Positions 43,975-57,400 of a stretch of DNA of 64,000 nt are shown one piece after another (position 1 is the stretch's first letter; each line of letters starts with the position of its first letter). The notes beneath the pieces are model-generated. The model searched no databases. It had not been told where the DNA came from and saw nothing but the letters and a program-made list of their open reading frames with translations. The position numbers were made by a program, and so were the translations under genes. The DNA lies in NCBI GenBank assembly GCA_024529925.1, contig JAFEUB010001067.1, positions 207,501-271,500 on the forward strand. Reading direction: 5' to 3'. Source of the stretch: Ophthalmolycus amberensis. Its lineage: Eukaryota > Chordata > Actinopteri > Perciformes > Zoarcidae.

Positions 43975-44325
43975 AACGCTGCCGTGGGCAGAATTTTGCA
44001 ACCCCTCTGAAACCAAATAAAGTGAACCTGGGTTGCAGCAGACATTCGGTTTTTGGACAATGTTGTTTGTTTGTCCCTTTCCTGTTTCAACGTGACAAAA
44101 CGTGAAAATGCTCCCGTGCACAAAGGCTGCGCCGTGAAGAAATGGTTTTCCCAGTTTGGTGTGGAAGACCTTGACTGGCCTGCACAGAGCCCAGACCTCG
44201 ACACTCATCCAAGACCGTTGAGGTTGAACCGGAACGACATTTGCGAGCCGTGAGGAGAGTCTGAAACCAGGAGGGGAGAGGCTGCTGCTGCAGCCCATTA
44301 ATTAATGCATGTCTGGAATCCTGCA
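43975..44325 (+). pseudogene. degenerate Tc1/mariner-type transposase fragment
   Basis: The plus strand encodes NAPVHKGCAVKKWFSQFGVE, then DLDWPAQSPDL. These match the C-terminal catalytic half of fish Tc1-like transposases, where the family reads DNxPxH...GVEDLDWPAQSPDLNPIEHLWDELE. The aspartate before NAPVH is Glu here, and the NPIEHLW part is scrambled, so it is inactive. Only this half is recognisable. Confidence 0.75.
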
Positions 44326-44626
44326 TAACAGCGTCATGCTTCACACGAACACACACATGGTTCTCCTGTGTCAACCTTGCTCAGAGGCAGTTCGCACCAT
44401 ATGCAGGTTATTTCATTGAAATGAATGATTTTCCATGTTGTCTTTGGAATGGCTTTATAATGAATGGACATGTAGTAAAGATACATACTGTCGTTTTCTC
44501 ATTGTGGAGACTTTGTAATGAGTTGTAGTTACAATGATCTGAACAGAAAACAGCCCTGGAGGCACATTTGTCACGGCTCCGCTGTGACCTCAGCTCGGGT
44601 CGGTGTCTCCCCTCTGTACTCTCTGT

Positions 44627-44667
<41 letters not shown>
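44627..44667 (+). repeat. TG microsatellite
   Basis: Uninterrupted TG dinucleotide array. Confidence 0.95.
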
Positions 44668-44668
<1 letters not shown>

Positions 44669-45917
44669 CATGGGCGCGGCTTCAATCATCCGGCACATGG
44701 GCTCATCTCCACACCTGCCAACAATCAGACCATCATCACAGACAACTCAAACACCCCGGCTTCTTTCAGTCTCATCACCAGACTGTTTCTTCAACTCAGT
44801 GGTGGCTACAGCCTCGGCCCCTCTGAGGTTTATCTCGTCTCACCAGTTAGTTCGATTTGTTTTCCCGACTTGCAACTAGCTTGTGTTTTTCTTGTGCTCC
44901 AAGATTCCTGTGCCACGTCGCCTCACCTTCCTACCTGCATGTTCCACCGGCTCAACGAACAAACTAAATAAAACCTTTTATTGCACCTACCCTGTTGTCC
45001 CGGTGTCTGTGCATGGGTCCAGAACAACTGACCGTGACATTAGTGCGATACCTGAGATTTCAGACGAGTTTTCATTCATTTTAACTGCATTATTAGACTA
45101 TCAGTTTGCATACAGTACATGGTTTGTTTCAAGCTAATGTTAGCATTCATTGGGTGGGTGCGTCGCAACAATAAAAAAGGTAATGAAGGTGCGCCTTGCA
45201 TCTATCAAGACTGTAAAGTCTTTCCCTTTACACGGGGATCAATCACTCAACACGGTGTCCGGACGTTTAGACATATCTGATTGAATCACCAGGTATTGTT
45301 AGGCTAAGGGTTACTAACCAATCTGTTAACGGCTCAATGATCTTTGCAAGGCTGAGATCTGTTGTAGCCGGAAGTCTGATGCTGCTCTCCTGTATATCTG
45401 TACTGCAGCAGCCTCCCATTTAGACTTGCAGCGCTGCTGTATTACACTGTCCATATTAGTTTGAACTACTCAATAACTGTGTGTCTGTGAGCATCAAAGT
45501 TCATTATTTTCCTTCATTTAAATAATAAAAGAAAATCCCAACTCAAGCGCCCCCATCTCACAATCTTAACCAACAGGTGGAGTCCGAGGCAATTCCATCT
45601 GCTGAAGACTGAGATGCAGATCATACGTTTTGTCATTTTATTACATTTAATGGGAACAAATGGCAACAACTAAATAAGCTAATTCAAACAATCAGTCTGG
45701 TCCATTCGGTTGGTTTCTCCAAATTAGAAATGTAATAAAGGGTTATAGTTCTTGATGTGGTGTTGCTTCCCCCCTCTTACATGGGAGACGTGTAAATGCT
45801 GTAAATGCACTCTGGAGGTGTGACAGTGGTTGCGAAGCTGATTTTAAGTAGTCTCTTTTATCATTCTAACACCATAATTATTGTAGTAATAATTCATTGA
45901 TGTCAAAACACCACATG

Positions 45918-46545
45918 TAGCACCTTTAGAAATCCGTCTTCACCATCCTCATATTCATAAATGCCCCCAAAGGGCTTAATAAACCGCCTTCTCTAATATG
46001 TGCAATCACAATAACAGAACACTCTTTGTTATTGTTGTTATTATCTGTTTTGATGGAAATAGCATATGTTTCATTAAACTGACACGGTGTTGCCAGCTGT
46101 TTGTAATGTAGTCGTCTCATTAAATGTTTGCATATGCATTCATAATCTCTGCACGTCCTCACAGACACTCGTGGTGATCATCTAAACGTTTGCACACAGT
46201 TAACGTTTCTACTTCTACTCTCTCAGCAATGCTTTACACTAATAGACCTTTAGAAGTCTGTCTTTACTGTCTCCTCCCTTTCATCTGCATCTGCCTTGAT
46301 GTCCCCGAAGGGTTTAATAGACGTCAGTATTGTCTCTTAATAGGTGCAATCACAATAACAACACACACTTACATACACTTGATTATCTCTTTGATTGGAT
46401 CAGCAGTTGTTACATTGCAGACACTTTGTTGCCAGCTGTCTCATGAAATGCTGCTATATGTATTCATAATTTAATAAGTTAATACGTTCACTTCCTCACA
46501 GACGCAGGAAGATGCATATCTACATGTTTTGCAGACACTGAATGG
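45918..46545 (+). repeat. diverged tandem duplication, two units of about 300 bp
   Basis: The units at about 45918-46195 and 46243-46545 share, in order, cctttagaa, aagggyttaatarac, gtgcaatcacaataacar, gttgccagctgt, attcataat and cctcacagac. Spacing is similar and divergence is considerable. Confidence 0.65.
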
Positions 46546-47723
46546 GCCTCAGTGCAAGAACCACTCGTTCCAACTAGCTTGTGCGAGTGATTTAGAACTT
46601 GCCGCATTCGGCAATTTTCTTGTATTTGGAGTTTTCTCTAGAACCACAAGTAACGAGTGGTCCACCTGTCGAAGGAGTCATTTGCAATGAGTCTACTTTA
46701 AAAGACAAGTTAATTAAATGAGCAATGGGGGAGTTAAAATATCTTTGAGATTTAACAAACATGGTATCAAATTGAAAAGCATCTCTACATTTGGAGTTTT
46801 TTAAGGAGCTGATGATTTAGTTCAGGTGTGTCTCGTTAGTCTCTTCCAGCTCCAAAACCATGTCGCGTCCGTAGGAACGATGTCCAGTTTCCTTTTTGTA
46901 CATTTTCTTCCTAGCTCGCATACAGACTCAAAAAAATAAATATTAAAGACAGAAGCAACCGCAAGATGATCATCAATTAACTCTCCCTGTAGAAAATCCT
47001 TCTGTTTATAAAAATTCACTTCAAACAATCACTTTACAATTGTTTTATGTTTGATATAAAAAGTAAAATAATGAGCTCCAGCGATGCTGTTTGGCTCTAA
47101 CCCGACTTGCCAGATGGTTTGTTTTCACAGAACCTTCATGAGAAGCCGTCATTGGAAACCGTTTGAAAAAGAGCAGGCACTTTCAGAAACCACTGGGCAG
47201 CTGATTGGATGAAGCCAGTCGGGAAAAGAGCAAAAAACATCCCTTCTATGCTTTTCTTTCATTGAAGAAATACCCTCCAATTATCATACCACTGATGCTA
47301 CTGCAGCATCTATGCTAACCTCTTCAGGAGCCGCAATTGTTGTTTAGAACGAACTGTTGCCTCTCGGACTCCTCGCACACACTTCTAAGCCACGCCCACA
47401 GCTGGTCACTGGCACACTGGGACAAAAACGCATTAATTGAAGTCTGACAAGATGGATTTTCTTGTAATATTAGATCGCAAAAATTCAGCTGCTGCGGAAA
47501 GTAACTGACGCCCAACCGGCCATCTGAATCTGTGATGCCGATGATCGCACGTGCTCGCACTCATGTTGCTGCTATTTGCTTTCAACTCACACACACAGAT
47601 ACAGAGAAGTGTATGCTGCTGTGTACACACATGCCCTGTGATTCATGATTTCAACCACTTCACATACATGTTGTGTGCATATCAAATATTCATGTTATGA
47701 GCTTGTACAGTTTCAGCTTGTAC

Positions 47724-47734
47724 TGCACGCACGC

Positions 47735-47780
<46 letters not shown>

Positions 47781-47866
47781 TCCTCATCTGAATGCAGTAA
47801 ACTTCAGTGGTCTTGTGGTGAGGGGGCGGCGTCTGTTCTGATGCAACAACCTGATAGTCTTGGCAC

Positions 47867-47909
<43 letters not shown>

Positions 47910-48012
47910 GTCCGTCCGTCCGTCCGCTCTCTGTACGAGTGTTTTTCGCTTTGTGTTCATGTATGTAATTGTGTGTGTGTACGTCTCTCTCTCTCTCTCT
48001 CTCGCTCTCTGT
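47724..48012 (+). repeat. cluster of CA, TG, (TCCG) and (CT) microsatellites
   Basis: A CA array (about 47728-47778), a TG array (about 47870-47907), five TCCG units after it, and a (CT) run near 47986-48003 lie within 290 bp, with CA and TG arrays in inverted orientation. Confidence 0.9.
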
Positions 48013-48183
48013 GTGTGCGCGCCCTTGACTGCCACACATGCACACTCCTTCCTGCGTGCCTGGAATACAAGGCATGATGGGAGAAGGAGCAGAGCGATCG
48101 CCCCCGTATCCAGGGGCAACAAAGGTAACAGCAGGTTAAGTGCCAATGACTCTCGGCATGCTAGAAGACTCCCACCGACCTGA

Positions 48184-48800
48184 CAACAAGAAGAAGAAGA
48201 AGAATGAAAAGAAACTGTATTTGTATAACACTTGTCATACAAGGGAATGCATCAAACTCCTTTACAACAAGGGGAAATAGACAAAAGCTAAAATATGATA
48301 TAGTACCGACTGAATGGTTGTTAATATTGCACAGTAGATTGAACAGATTATTTATATTGCACAGTGTATACATTGAATGTATATTGCACATGAATGAATG
48401 CGGGAGGATCTGTTAGTTCTTGGTGTGTGTGGTCTCCGGTGTTGGTTGAAGGAAGGACCTGCGGTGTCTCTCCTTTACACACAGCGGGTGAAGCAGCTGG
48501 TCACTGAAGGAGCTGCAGAGTGCTGTTAGAGTGTCCTGCATGGTGGGAGGTGTTGTCCATCAGGGATGATACTATTAACCATCATTCTCCTCTCTTCCAC
48601 CACTCCCACTGGATCCAGTGGGCATCCCAGGACACAGCAGGCCTTCTTAAGCAGTCTGTTCAGTCTCTTCCTGTCGGCAGTCGAGATGCTGCTGCCCCAG
48701 CAGAATGAATCCCTGTTCACAATAGAATGAACAGGGGAAATAAGTTGGAAAATAAAACACATTTCATTATCATCGTGCACATATAGTTCAATACACTGCA
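48184..48800 (-). pseudogene. LINE reverse-transcriptase C-terminal fossil with 3' UTR
   Basis: The minus strand encodes RDSFCWGSSISTADRKRLNR followed by LLKKACCVLGCPLDP and EERRMMVN. This has the pattern of the region after the polymerase domain in fish LINE ORF2 (CWG...D..RL.RL..KA..V.G..LD....V.ERR). Frames then break. Bases 48184-48415 are tgcaatat-rich, like the 3' UTR of such elements. Clade not assigned. Confidence 0.7.
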
Positions 48801-49010
48801 GCAGCTTCAAAGGGTCTCCATTCTCTTCTACTCTGTTCTTATCTTTTCTTTGCTACATCAGTGGTGGAGATTTCATTTTTTTCAATCAGCGCCTATGGCT
48901 CTGAGGTTTTAAACAGAAGCTGCTGTTCCTGACGGGCATGACAGACTCACCAACGATCTTAATTACCCTGAAATAGGCATTTTTCAGCCACTTCAGAACG
49001 CCCCTAAGGT

Positions 49011-49425
49011 GTGACCCATAGACTGTATAAGAAGTGGACGTAGTCTCCATGACGTCACCCGTTGGTTTGTGGGGTCAGTGTCGAAGCCTCAATTCAGCAT
49101 TTTGGAGGTTGCCTCCTTGTTATTTTGGGAACAGAAGTGGGTGGAGCTAAATACCACTGAACGCTGAACAAGACATTTTAAGGCGACTAAAAATGTTGAA
49201 CTTCTAAGATGAAAAAGCAGAGAACTCTCAGACCGGACAACGTCGTGGTAGCCACCTGTCAATCACAAGATAGCCCCGCCCTAAAGCATCCCCTGCTTTA
49301 AGTCATTTTCTCATCGACTTCTATACAACCAGAGGAGTCGCCCCCTGGTGGACATTAGATATAATGCAGCTTTAAGACACTTCATCGGCATTCTTCAGAC
49401 CCAGAGGTGTCCGACTGGTGTAATC
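49011..49425 (+). mobile_element. percomorph-type non-autonomous dispersed element
   Basis: Begins catagactgtataagaagtg gacgtag and contains gatagccccgccctaaagca, tcatcgacttctatacaacc and gtcgccccctggtggacatt. I recognise this order from repeats very common in percomorph genomes. The copy looks internally shortened. Class (SINE or MITE) is not certain. Confidence 0.6.
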
Positions 49426-49911
49426 CCACTGTTGGTCTTATTTGTTTCTGGCCAACCACTGACGTCAACATATAACTAGACATACTAACACTATACATAA
49501 TCTGCAAGTCACTTTTAAACTCACGTCATGGAACACATGGGACGCATACAATCAAGCACAAACACAATTTGACAGAATTGCAACAGTGCATACGTGTGAA
49601 ACAAAATGCAAAAAGCAAAGATGAGATAGAATTCGATTCAAATAGAAAACATAGAATAAATGACTCGCGATGGAAAATAAAACCCACTGAATGATATTGA
49701 CAATAAAGACCGTTCAAATTATTCAAATCAACTCCCATATTTGCAGCATTTACATTTACATCGGTAAACACTTCAGCAGCATCAAAGGGTTTCTTGTTGA
49801 CGCATTGCATCACACATATGAGGAAAGATTCATTTGTCTGTCGGATTTACATAACATCACAGGAGAAAACAGCTTCCACAGCGTCTGCACATCGTTGCTG
49901 CAGATTTTTAG

Positions 49912-49912
<1 letters not shown>

Positions 49913-49953
<41 letters not shown>
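49913..49953 (+). repeat. CA microsatellite
   Basis: Uninterrupted CA dinucleotide array. Confidence 0.95.
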
Positions 49954-49954
<1 letters not shown>

Positions 49955-52677
49955 AGCAGCTGATTTCACTGATTAGTTGGTCCTGGCTGGTTGATTGAGC
50001 GTTAATCAGTGAAATCACCTGGTGTCCTGATTGGAAATTATACCTGCAGATTTCTGGCATTCCATGACCCCATCATGAATGCTCTGTTTATGATGCTGTT
50101 TGAGACATTTCTATTCATACTCACTCAACCCCAACTCCTACCTCCTGTGGGTTTGAAAGACAGTAAGCGTTGATCTGGTGAAAGTCATTTACTACAATTC
50201 TATCACATCGCAGGTTAACCTAGATATCTCAAAGACGCCTTGGTAACAGCCAGTATGTTTCTCTCACACTACCAAATATTCAATTACATTATACCACTAC
50301 AGTGCCAATAATGAAGAGCGACACCTTTGATACCAGCAGCTCTTTTGATGACTTGCTCAGTTTGATCAGTTTTACACACCACAACAGTCACGTGAGGCGA
50401 GCTGTGCACAGCTTTATTAACAGCTCTGATAGAGTTTGTGGTCTAGAAGATCAGAGAAAATAAATTCAGAAAGATTTCTGCTTTGTGTGGAATTTCCCGC
50501 CATTGCTGTGGTGATCCAAGACTGCAGCTGACCTCGCCGTCTACTACTGCTGCAACAGGTGTTCATGTGCTGAATGGCATCTCGTGTGTGTGAAGCATTA
50601 ACTAAAGGTACTCACACAACACATGCTCAGAAGCAGCGCAGGACACAGGAGGGGGCCATGATGCGTGCACTTAGTGAAAAGCATGTACATCAGAGGCCTT
50701 ACCGGGTTGTTGTACAAGGTTTGTAGTTTCCTGTACGCAAGAAAGAGGGTCATGGTCAGCTTTAAATCATAGCTTTTAGATCAAATTTTAATGATGACGA
50801 AATTTTCTGACTGAGAAGATTCAAGTATTGTTTTATCAAATAATCAGTTCTACAGTCCTTATCAATCATTAACGCAGTCTTTAAGCGTGTCGCTCTACCA
50901 GACGCCCTCTGGATTAATACGACAGTCAGTTTCCACTCGAATTGTCAGAACTGGAAAACCTGCAGGAAACCGTTCTCCTAATGTTCCAGACTTTCCTCCA
51001 GACTGATGACACAGAAATGGTCTTCCCTTTCCTTCCTCTTTTCATTTTGTCTCTGATGCAGGAGACAGTTGGCGCTGTCTTAGATGAAAAATGTATTTGC
51101 ATTGTGCTTTTCGGTCTTTCATGCTCATCTCTGAGATTCAAATTGTATCTTCTTGTGGAAGCTCGTTCGTTCATCTTTCAAGGGAAGAGAAGAGCGAATA
51201 TTGACCCGCAGTGAACCTGATCAGACCTCTTTCTTTCTGTCCAGAAATGTGGTCACAACCAAGACTGAACCGATCACTGGATCAGCACAATTTAAGCCCC
51301 TTGACACTGACAGCCCATTAAATGTAAGCCCCAATTACCGTGTCTCGTATCTGGATTGTGCCTCGATGTAACTATACTTTAATAATGAATATTCACAAGT
51401 CTGGACTTATAGATCCAATACACTAGCATCTAATGAATTGACATTACATTGACAGCATCCCTTCACTGTTTTCACTGCCTGTGTCCAAAATGCATCATGA
51501 AATATTGATGTTTGCTTTGTTGCTTTTTTGTAGGCTTCAATCTTTGAACTATTAAGACATTGTTGGTATTACACTTGAAGCTGAAGTTTGCGTTTGATGA
51601 TGTTTGATGGGGTTGCTTCTGCTAAAATGTAGATTTGGATTACATTTCTCTCTTCTTATTGCACTCCAACCGTTTGACCGTGGTTAATGTACATGCACAG
51701 AAATAGACATATGGCTAAAAACAATGACTAAAAAGCTGAACAAGGTAAGTACAAATATTTAACCTACAAGGACCCAGAATGCTGTCGTGGTCGTCTGTCT
51801 AATACCAATTTCAGTGCATTCAATGCATCCTAATGATCTTAAAGTAATTCATGAGTGGAACCAGGAGGGCTTCTCCTGCACTTAACATCAGGTGGGTCCT
51901 TTGCTTCAAAAAAGACCAAAAAACTAATTTGATGAAACTAATGAACTGATGAAAAACAAAAGGTTTTGTCATGAAGTGTTCTTGCAGCTTATATGACAGC
52001 ATTGAGCTGTGACAACCATCGAGTCCCTTTGAATTGTTTGCAATGCCGTGTGGCTCAGTTACAAACCGAACTCTCTGACTTTTTGCTGTCACAATGTTGA
52101 CTGAGGTGGTACTACGAACACATTTTACAATCACAGGATACGAGAGGATCAAATGAATGAGACGGTGTGTCTGAAAGCTCCAGAAATTTTTAGTTAGTTA
52201 TTTATTTTGCACAATTCAAACAACAAAATTTAAAATAATCAAACATAACAGAAATAAATCCCTTTTCTATCCCTCCACCGTGTCCTACTTTCTGGGAAAT
52301 TGATGTCCGTGGCGACCTGTTGTTTGCCGCCCTGACAGTCAAGCAGGAGAGATGTTTGGGAGCTGTGACCTTGCTCTGATCCTTCACAAGAGTCAATTTC
52401 AATAGTAAAGAGCTGAACGTGATGAGGGTCGGAAAATACTGAAAGAAGTCATTTGGAAAAGTACTGAACCCGTTTCCAGTAGACATTCCAGCAATAACTC
52501 CATAGTTATTTCCTCCGTTTCTTCTCAGTTGTTCCTCAGTTGATCTTGATCAACGAGACATTTGACTGTAATGAGAGTAAGGCCACCGTCGTCACAATAG
52601 TAAAGAACAAAAACTATTTTGAAAAGTAAAGTCTGAGTTCAGCGTTAAGATGCGCACAGGAGAATAAGAAACGTTGG

Positions 52678-52940
52678 GGTAACACTTTATAATAACTACA
52701 CACTATGAAGCATTAGTTAAGTATGAATAAACACTTAATTCATCATTTATAAAGTATGAAAACACAATCATGAAACACATAATAGACGAGCTTATTATTC
52801 AAGAATAAAACATGTATAATTGTTGTTGTGAACTGCACACTAATGAGTGTTAGTGTAGGAACAATGCTTTATAAATGATGAATGAAGTGTTTCATACTTA
52901 ACTAATGCTTCATAGTGTGTAGTTATTATAAAGTGTTCCC
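52678..52940 (+). mobile_element. 263-bp MITE with about 80-bp inverted arms and 8-bp duplication
   Basis: Flanked by AACGTTGG at 52670-52677 and again at 52941-52948. The ends are GGTAACACTTTATAATAACT and the complement of GGGAACACTTTATAATAACT. The arms match nearly base for base over about 50 bases, then with small gaps to about 80. The element could fold into one long hairpin. The 8-bp duplication suggests hAT-type transposition. Confidence 0.9.
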
Positions 52941-54445
52941 AACGTTGGCGATGTATAGCTGATGCAAAACAGTCTGCTGAGGCAATGGGTAGAAATAAAG
53001 TTGTTGGAAGTCCAACTCATTGCAAGATGGGTAGAAAGATTCTAAGGAGATACCGGATCTCATAAAGGTAGTGGAAATATTCCCTGAATGCTTTTCACCT
53101 TAGTAGCAGTTAATAATAAAAAAGAACTGTTGTATAATTCTCCCTTTGGTTATTAAGTTCAGTGGGTTCAAAGTGATATTAAGTGATACAATCAGACCTG
53201 AGAAACCAGTTTTTACGATTGAGCTGTTACAGTTTCATTAAAAAACATAACTCATGATGAGTAACTCTAATGCCTCTTCTAACTTTCATTACCTGATGCT
53301 CTCCGGTGTCACAGGTGCTCATACACAGCCTCTAACTGCCAAGATGATAATCGTGCTGTGGTCTCGGGAAGAAGAAACATGTGTTTTGTTCCTCCTGAAT
53401 CACAGAATAAGACAACGTTCATCTGTTGCTCTTTGTGTGACTAACGCTCCAAACTGCTTCCTGTTTCTGGTCAAATCTCTCGACACACATGCCGTGTACT
53501 AGATGTGACGATATCTCAAGTACACCATTGTAAGATACGATTCTTAGTTGTCACATACTCTGAGAAAAGACAGACTCCTCAGTATGAATGGTTGATTGTA
53601 TTCCTGGCAAAGATGTATTTACGTATTCTTTGGATATGGTTTGGTGCGATAGCGGAGGAATAAAACATAAAGAAAACATGCTGTTCTTTGTTTCTGTCGC
53701 TGGTAGACAAAGTTGAGAGGAAATCAGGCCAAGAGACTGAGAGAGTCTCCGAGAGATAGACTGACAGAGAAAGACGGGAGGAAGGGGAATAACAGATATA
53801 AAGAGACCAAGATAGACCCGGGGAGTTAGAGGGAAGTGAGAAAAGATGTTTCTGATTGTGAGAAATGGCTGATAGACAGATAGGATGAGGCAACGTGAGA
53901 GGGACAACAGGTGGAGCGATGAAAAGGGGAAGGCTGATAGATTAAGACACACTTTCTCAAACTCCTCATCACCTCCTTCCACTATTGCTATTATTCGTCC
54001 TTATCTTTGCCCTTCTTCTCATCTGCTCCCCCTGTACGCTTGACTCTTTTTCTTGCAGTCTTTTATTGCGTCACACTTTGCTATTAATGAAATGTCAAAT
54101 TTGACTTTGCAAGTTGTTTTTGTCCTTTCAATGACGGAAGAGCTGCTGGAAACTTCAATACTTGTTTAAGTCTTATATTTTCCATGTTTCATTCCCTTTG
54201 GTTTTACTCACCAAGTAAGGTTGATCTTATAGGCGTCTGAAGAGGAATCTCAGGAGGAATTTGGCAAAAAACAATATTTAAGATACACAAACTTAAGCTT
54301 ATTTATTCAGATTGTTGTTCTCTAATCTCTGTTATTGTTCTCTCTTTTACGGGTCACAAGCTGAAAAGATAAGAAATATGAAACATTTATTCGGAGGCTC
54401 AACTGAAAGTAAACGCACCCAAAAGTCTGTTCCAATGATCCATAG

Positions 54446-54473
54446 CTTACCTCTGTGTATACACAGAGGTAAG
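54446..54473. repeat. perfect 28-bp palindrome
   Basis: CTTACCTCTGTGTA is followed immediately by its exact reverse complement with no spacer. No element around it was recognised. Confidence 0.95.
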
Positions 54474-57400
54474 ATAAGCATTAGTCCATCCAGACATGAT
54501 GCACACATACCTTACACCCACAGCCATTCACCCTGACGACATGTCGGGATGAATCACCCATTTAGACAACAACACAACACTTCACAATGCCCGAGGCCTC
54601 AGTGAGAGTGCAGCATTGAAGGGTCGGGCACTGAGACTAATGGAGAAAATATATGAAATGATTAAAAGGTTGAAAAGTGCTCCTCATAACAGCTTTCAAC
54701 ACAACAGGTAAGAGCTGATGAATGTACTGAACTCACTTCAGCAGATGAGATGAGACGTTTACGGGTCAGCGAGGTTATAGGTCTGGATGAGAAGATGATG
54801 AAGTGAAGATGAAAGAAGGAAGGAGAGGGAGAGTGAACAGGTAAAGATGCACAGAGAGACAGAGATGTTCTCTTTCAGCCTCACTAGTCGTTTTCCTTTT
54901 TCCTATTAGTCTCTGAAACTCTCTCAGGCTGGACCTGCTCTGAACATTAAACAGCGTCAAACATCTCAGAGTTTTCTAAAAGCAATATTTCAGACGCTGG
55001 TATGAATGTCAAAAACATACAGATTTCAGAATATGACAACACTTGAACCTGAATCATGAGCAGTGAATTGTTTTGAGCTCACATGTTGGTTCACTCACTA
55101 CATATATACTTTGCTGTTGAGTCTCACAGCTTTCACAATCCCACACTTTTAAAACGAGACGTTTCAACAAACTAGCTCCGACAAGCTGACTGATTGATTT
55201 TATTACAGGCGGTGTGCTGGTTCTTTTGATATCTTTCCTCCCAAATATTGACATTTTGAAAAATAGAAATCACATAACTGGGGACAACAAAACAACATAT
55301 TTTCAAATCTTTATTTTTCCCCCTTGAACAGACAACACTGTTTCATTCATTCATTCATTCATTCCAAGGAGAATAGAGCAGAATACGTAATAAGCGATGT
55401 GTTACAATTGTTCACTTCAATTTAGATTTTTCTGAAAATGAAAGCATCTTGGGATGGGATGGGGGGGGCAGTGGAGCAGTGACATCAGAACACAACACGC
55501 GATGACACGCGGACCTCACGTTGTGGCAGCTGGTTCATGACCAGCTGAGGAGATCATAAATCAAACACGGAGCAGCAGAGGTGGTCACATTATGCCGTTG
55601 TCATTCTGTAAACTGTGAGTTTCCTCGTGGTGGCTGAAGGGGCGTGAATATCCTGAGCTGAGGAAGGACGTCAAATGAAAATTGACATCGCAAACAAACT
55701 AGTGTGCTGTGCGTTAAATGCTCTCCAGGAATATAGTTAGATATAGTTTGTTTGTCAAAGAGCGAGGGAGAATAACAGAAGCTGTTTCATAGAGGAGACA
55801 TGAGATTTCTAATTTGGGCAGTTTGATTCTGAGAGGGTTCAATGAAAAACTCGGACTGGGCGCTCTCCAGGGTGCTGAACCCTGAACAAAACAAATCCAG
55901 ATTCTCTCTCATTTCACAGCAAACATCACTGTTGGTTTCACTTTGTTCTGAACATACTTTTTGTCTCTTTTCCTGCATGAATGTTTCATAACTAACACTC
56001 AAACCACATCTGATTTAGAAAGTAGATCCTGTCTCAAAGTCAAGATTAGAAACTAAATGCATGTCGGCCATCAGGGGTCCTAGACCGGGAATGAGTTCAT
56101 TCGTCTTTATTAACTTTAACGCTTTAACTGTTTCTATGCTCACTTTCATGCATCTCCTTTGATTGTTGGTCGTCACCTTCCTTTTAGAAACCTTTGCTTT
56201 CATACTTGTGCATTTATGTTTTGAATCATTTGTTTATAATTGGTGCATAGCACAGATGATGTACAGCTGTACATTTTACATCATACTCACACTATTCCCC
56301 ACCTCTCCTCCGTCCTTTCCTCCCTTAACGTCTGTCACTTGGCATTCAGTGTGAGCGCACAGAACCACAGACTTTCTCATTTTCCTTGTGCCTTGTGAAA
56401 ATGACACGAACACAAAGTTTGAGAGCTTTTTCAAATTGGATGTCTGATTATAACATATATATATATATATATATATATGCTATATTATATTGTTTACGTC
56501 TCCTGGCGGGCAAATCTACTTCAAGTAGAAACTAGATGGATATATTTTTGTATTGGCTGAGTCACCAGCTGAATACATTACTGAAAGAACGCACATTGTA
56601 TCGCTCTGAATCACTGCAAATCTCCTGCTCCTATTGAGCTTCTGTGGCCTCTAAGTAAGTAAGAAAAACACTTCGCATATTTTAATTTGAACACAAACAC
56701 ACATATATATAAAATATAATTATTTGATCAATAGACGAGTTAATAGGAAACACATTTTTGAATTTACAATGTCAGTAAAGTTAATCCAACCTCACACTGC
56801 TCTGTCACCGCATCTCCATTCCGAGTCCAAGCAAATCCAAAAATGTTGTTATGCAAATACATGCCGAAAGAAAAGGCCTGGGGCTCACGGCTCTGTGGAT
56901 ATGCATGTTTAGTTCTATTTCCTGTTTTTTAAAAAGCTTTTATTTTGGATAATGTGCTTAAAACGTGGAAATACAGACACGAAGAATACAGTCATATTGT
57001 CACAACGGAGAAAAACACAAATGGCGTTGTCTGATTTGTCCTTCACACGTCAACCAATCAATCCACTTACAGCAGGCCTCCAATAGGAATATATCATAAA
57101 GAAATGCCGTGACAGCAGTTTGGGTTTCACTCCGACATGAACAATAAACCACACGAGGCAGTTTGAAAGCACCCACTGAGTTGTTTGTCTGGATCAATAA
57201 AGCTATCAAGCATCTGCAGATGTATTAAAGTGATCGTGAGCTATGGTGCAGTAAAGGTCTTTCTCATTGACCCTGTAACCCGGCGGTCCTCATAATGATC
57301 CCCCCACTGACCAGAGGAGGGCAGGCTGGGTGGAGTTCACGCTCCCCATCAGCTCCTCGCCGGCCCGTGATGACAGCACACAGCTGAACGCAAAATGAAA

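Noticed and set aside
48072..48124. ATG-initiated stretch MMGEGAERSPPYPGATK ending at a gtaaca donor
   Set aside because: Very short, sits beside microsatellites, no following exon or family match found.
51243..51322. Exon-like segment between a ccag acceptor and a gtaagc donor
   Set aside because: Weak pyrimidine tract, short, no family or neighbouring exon.
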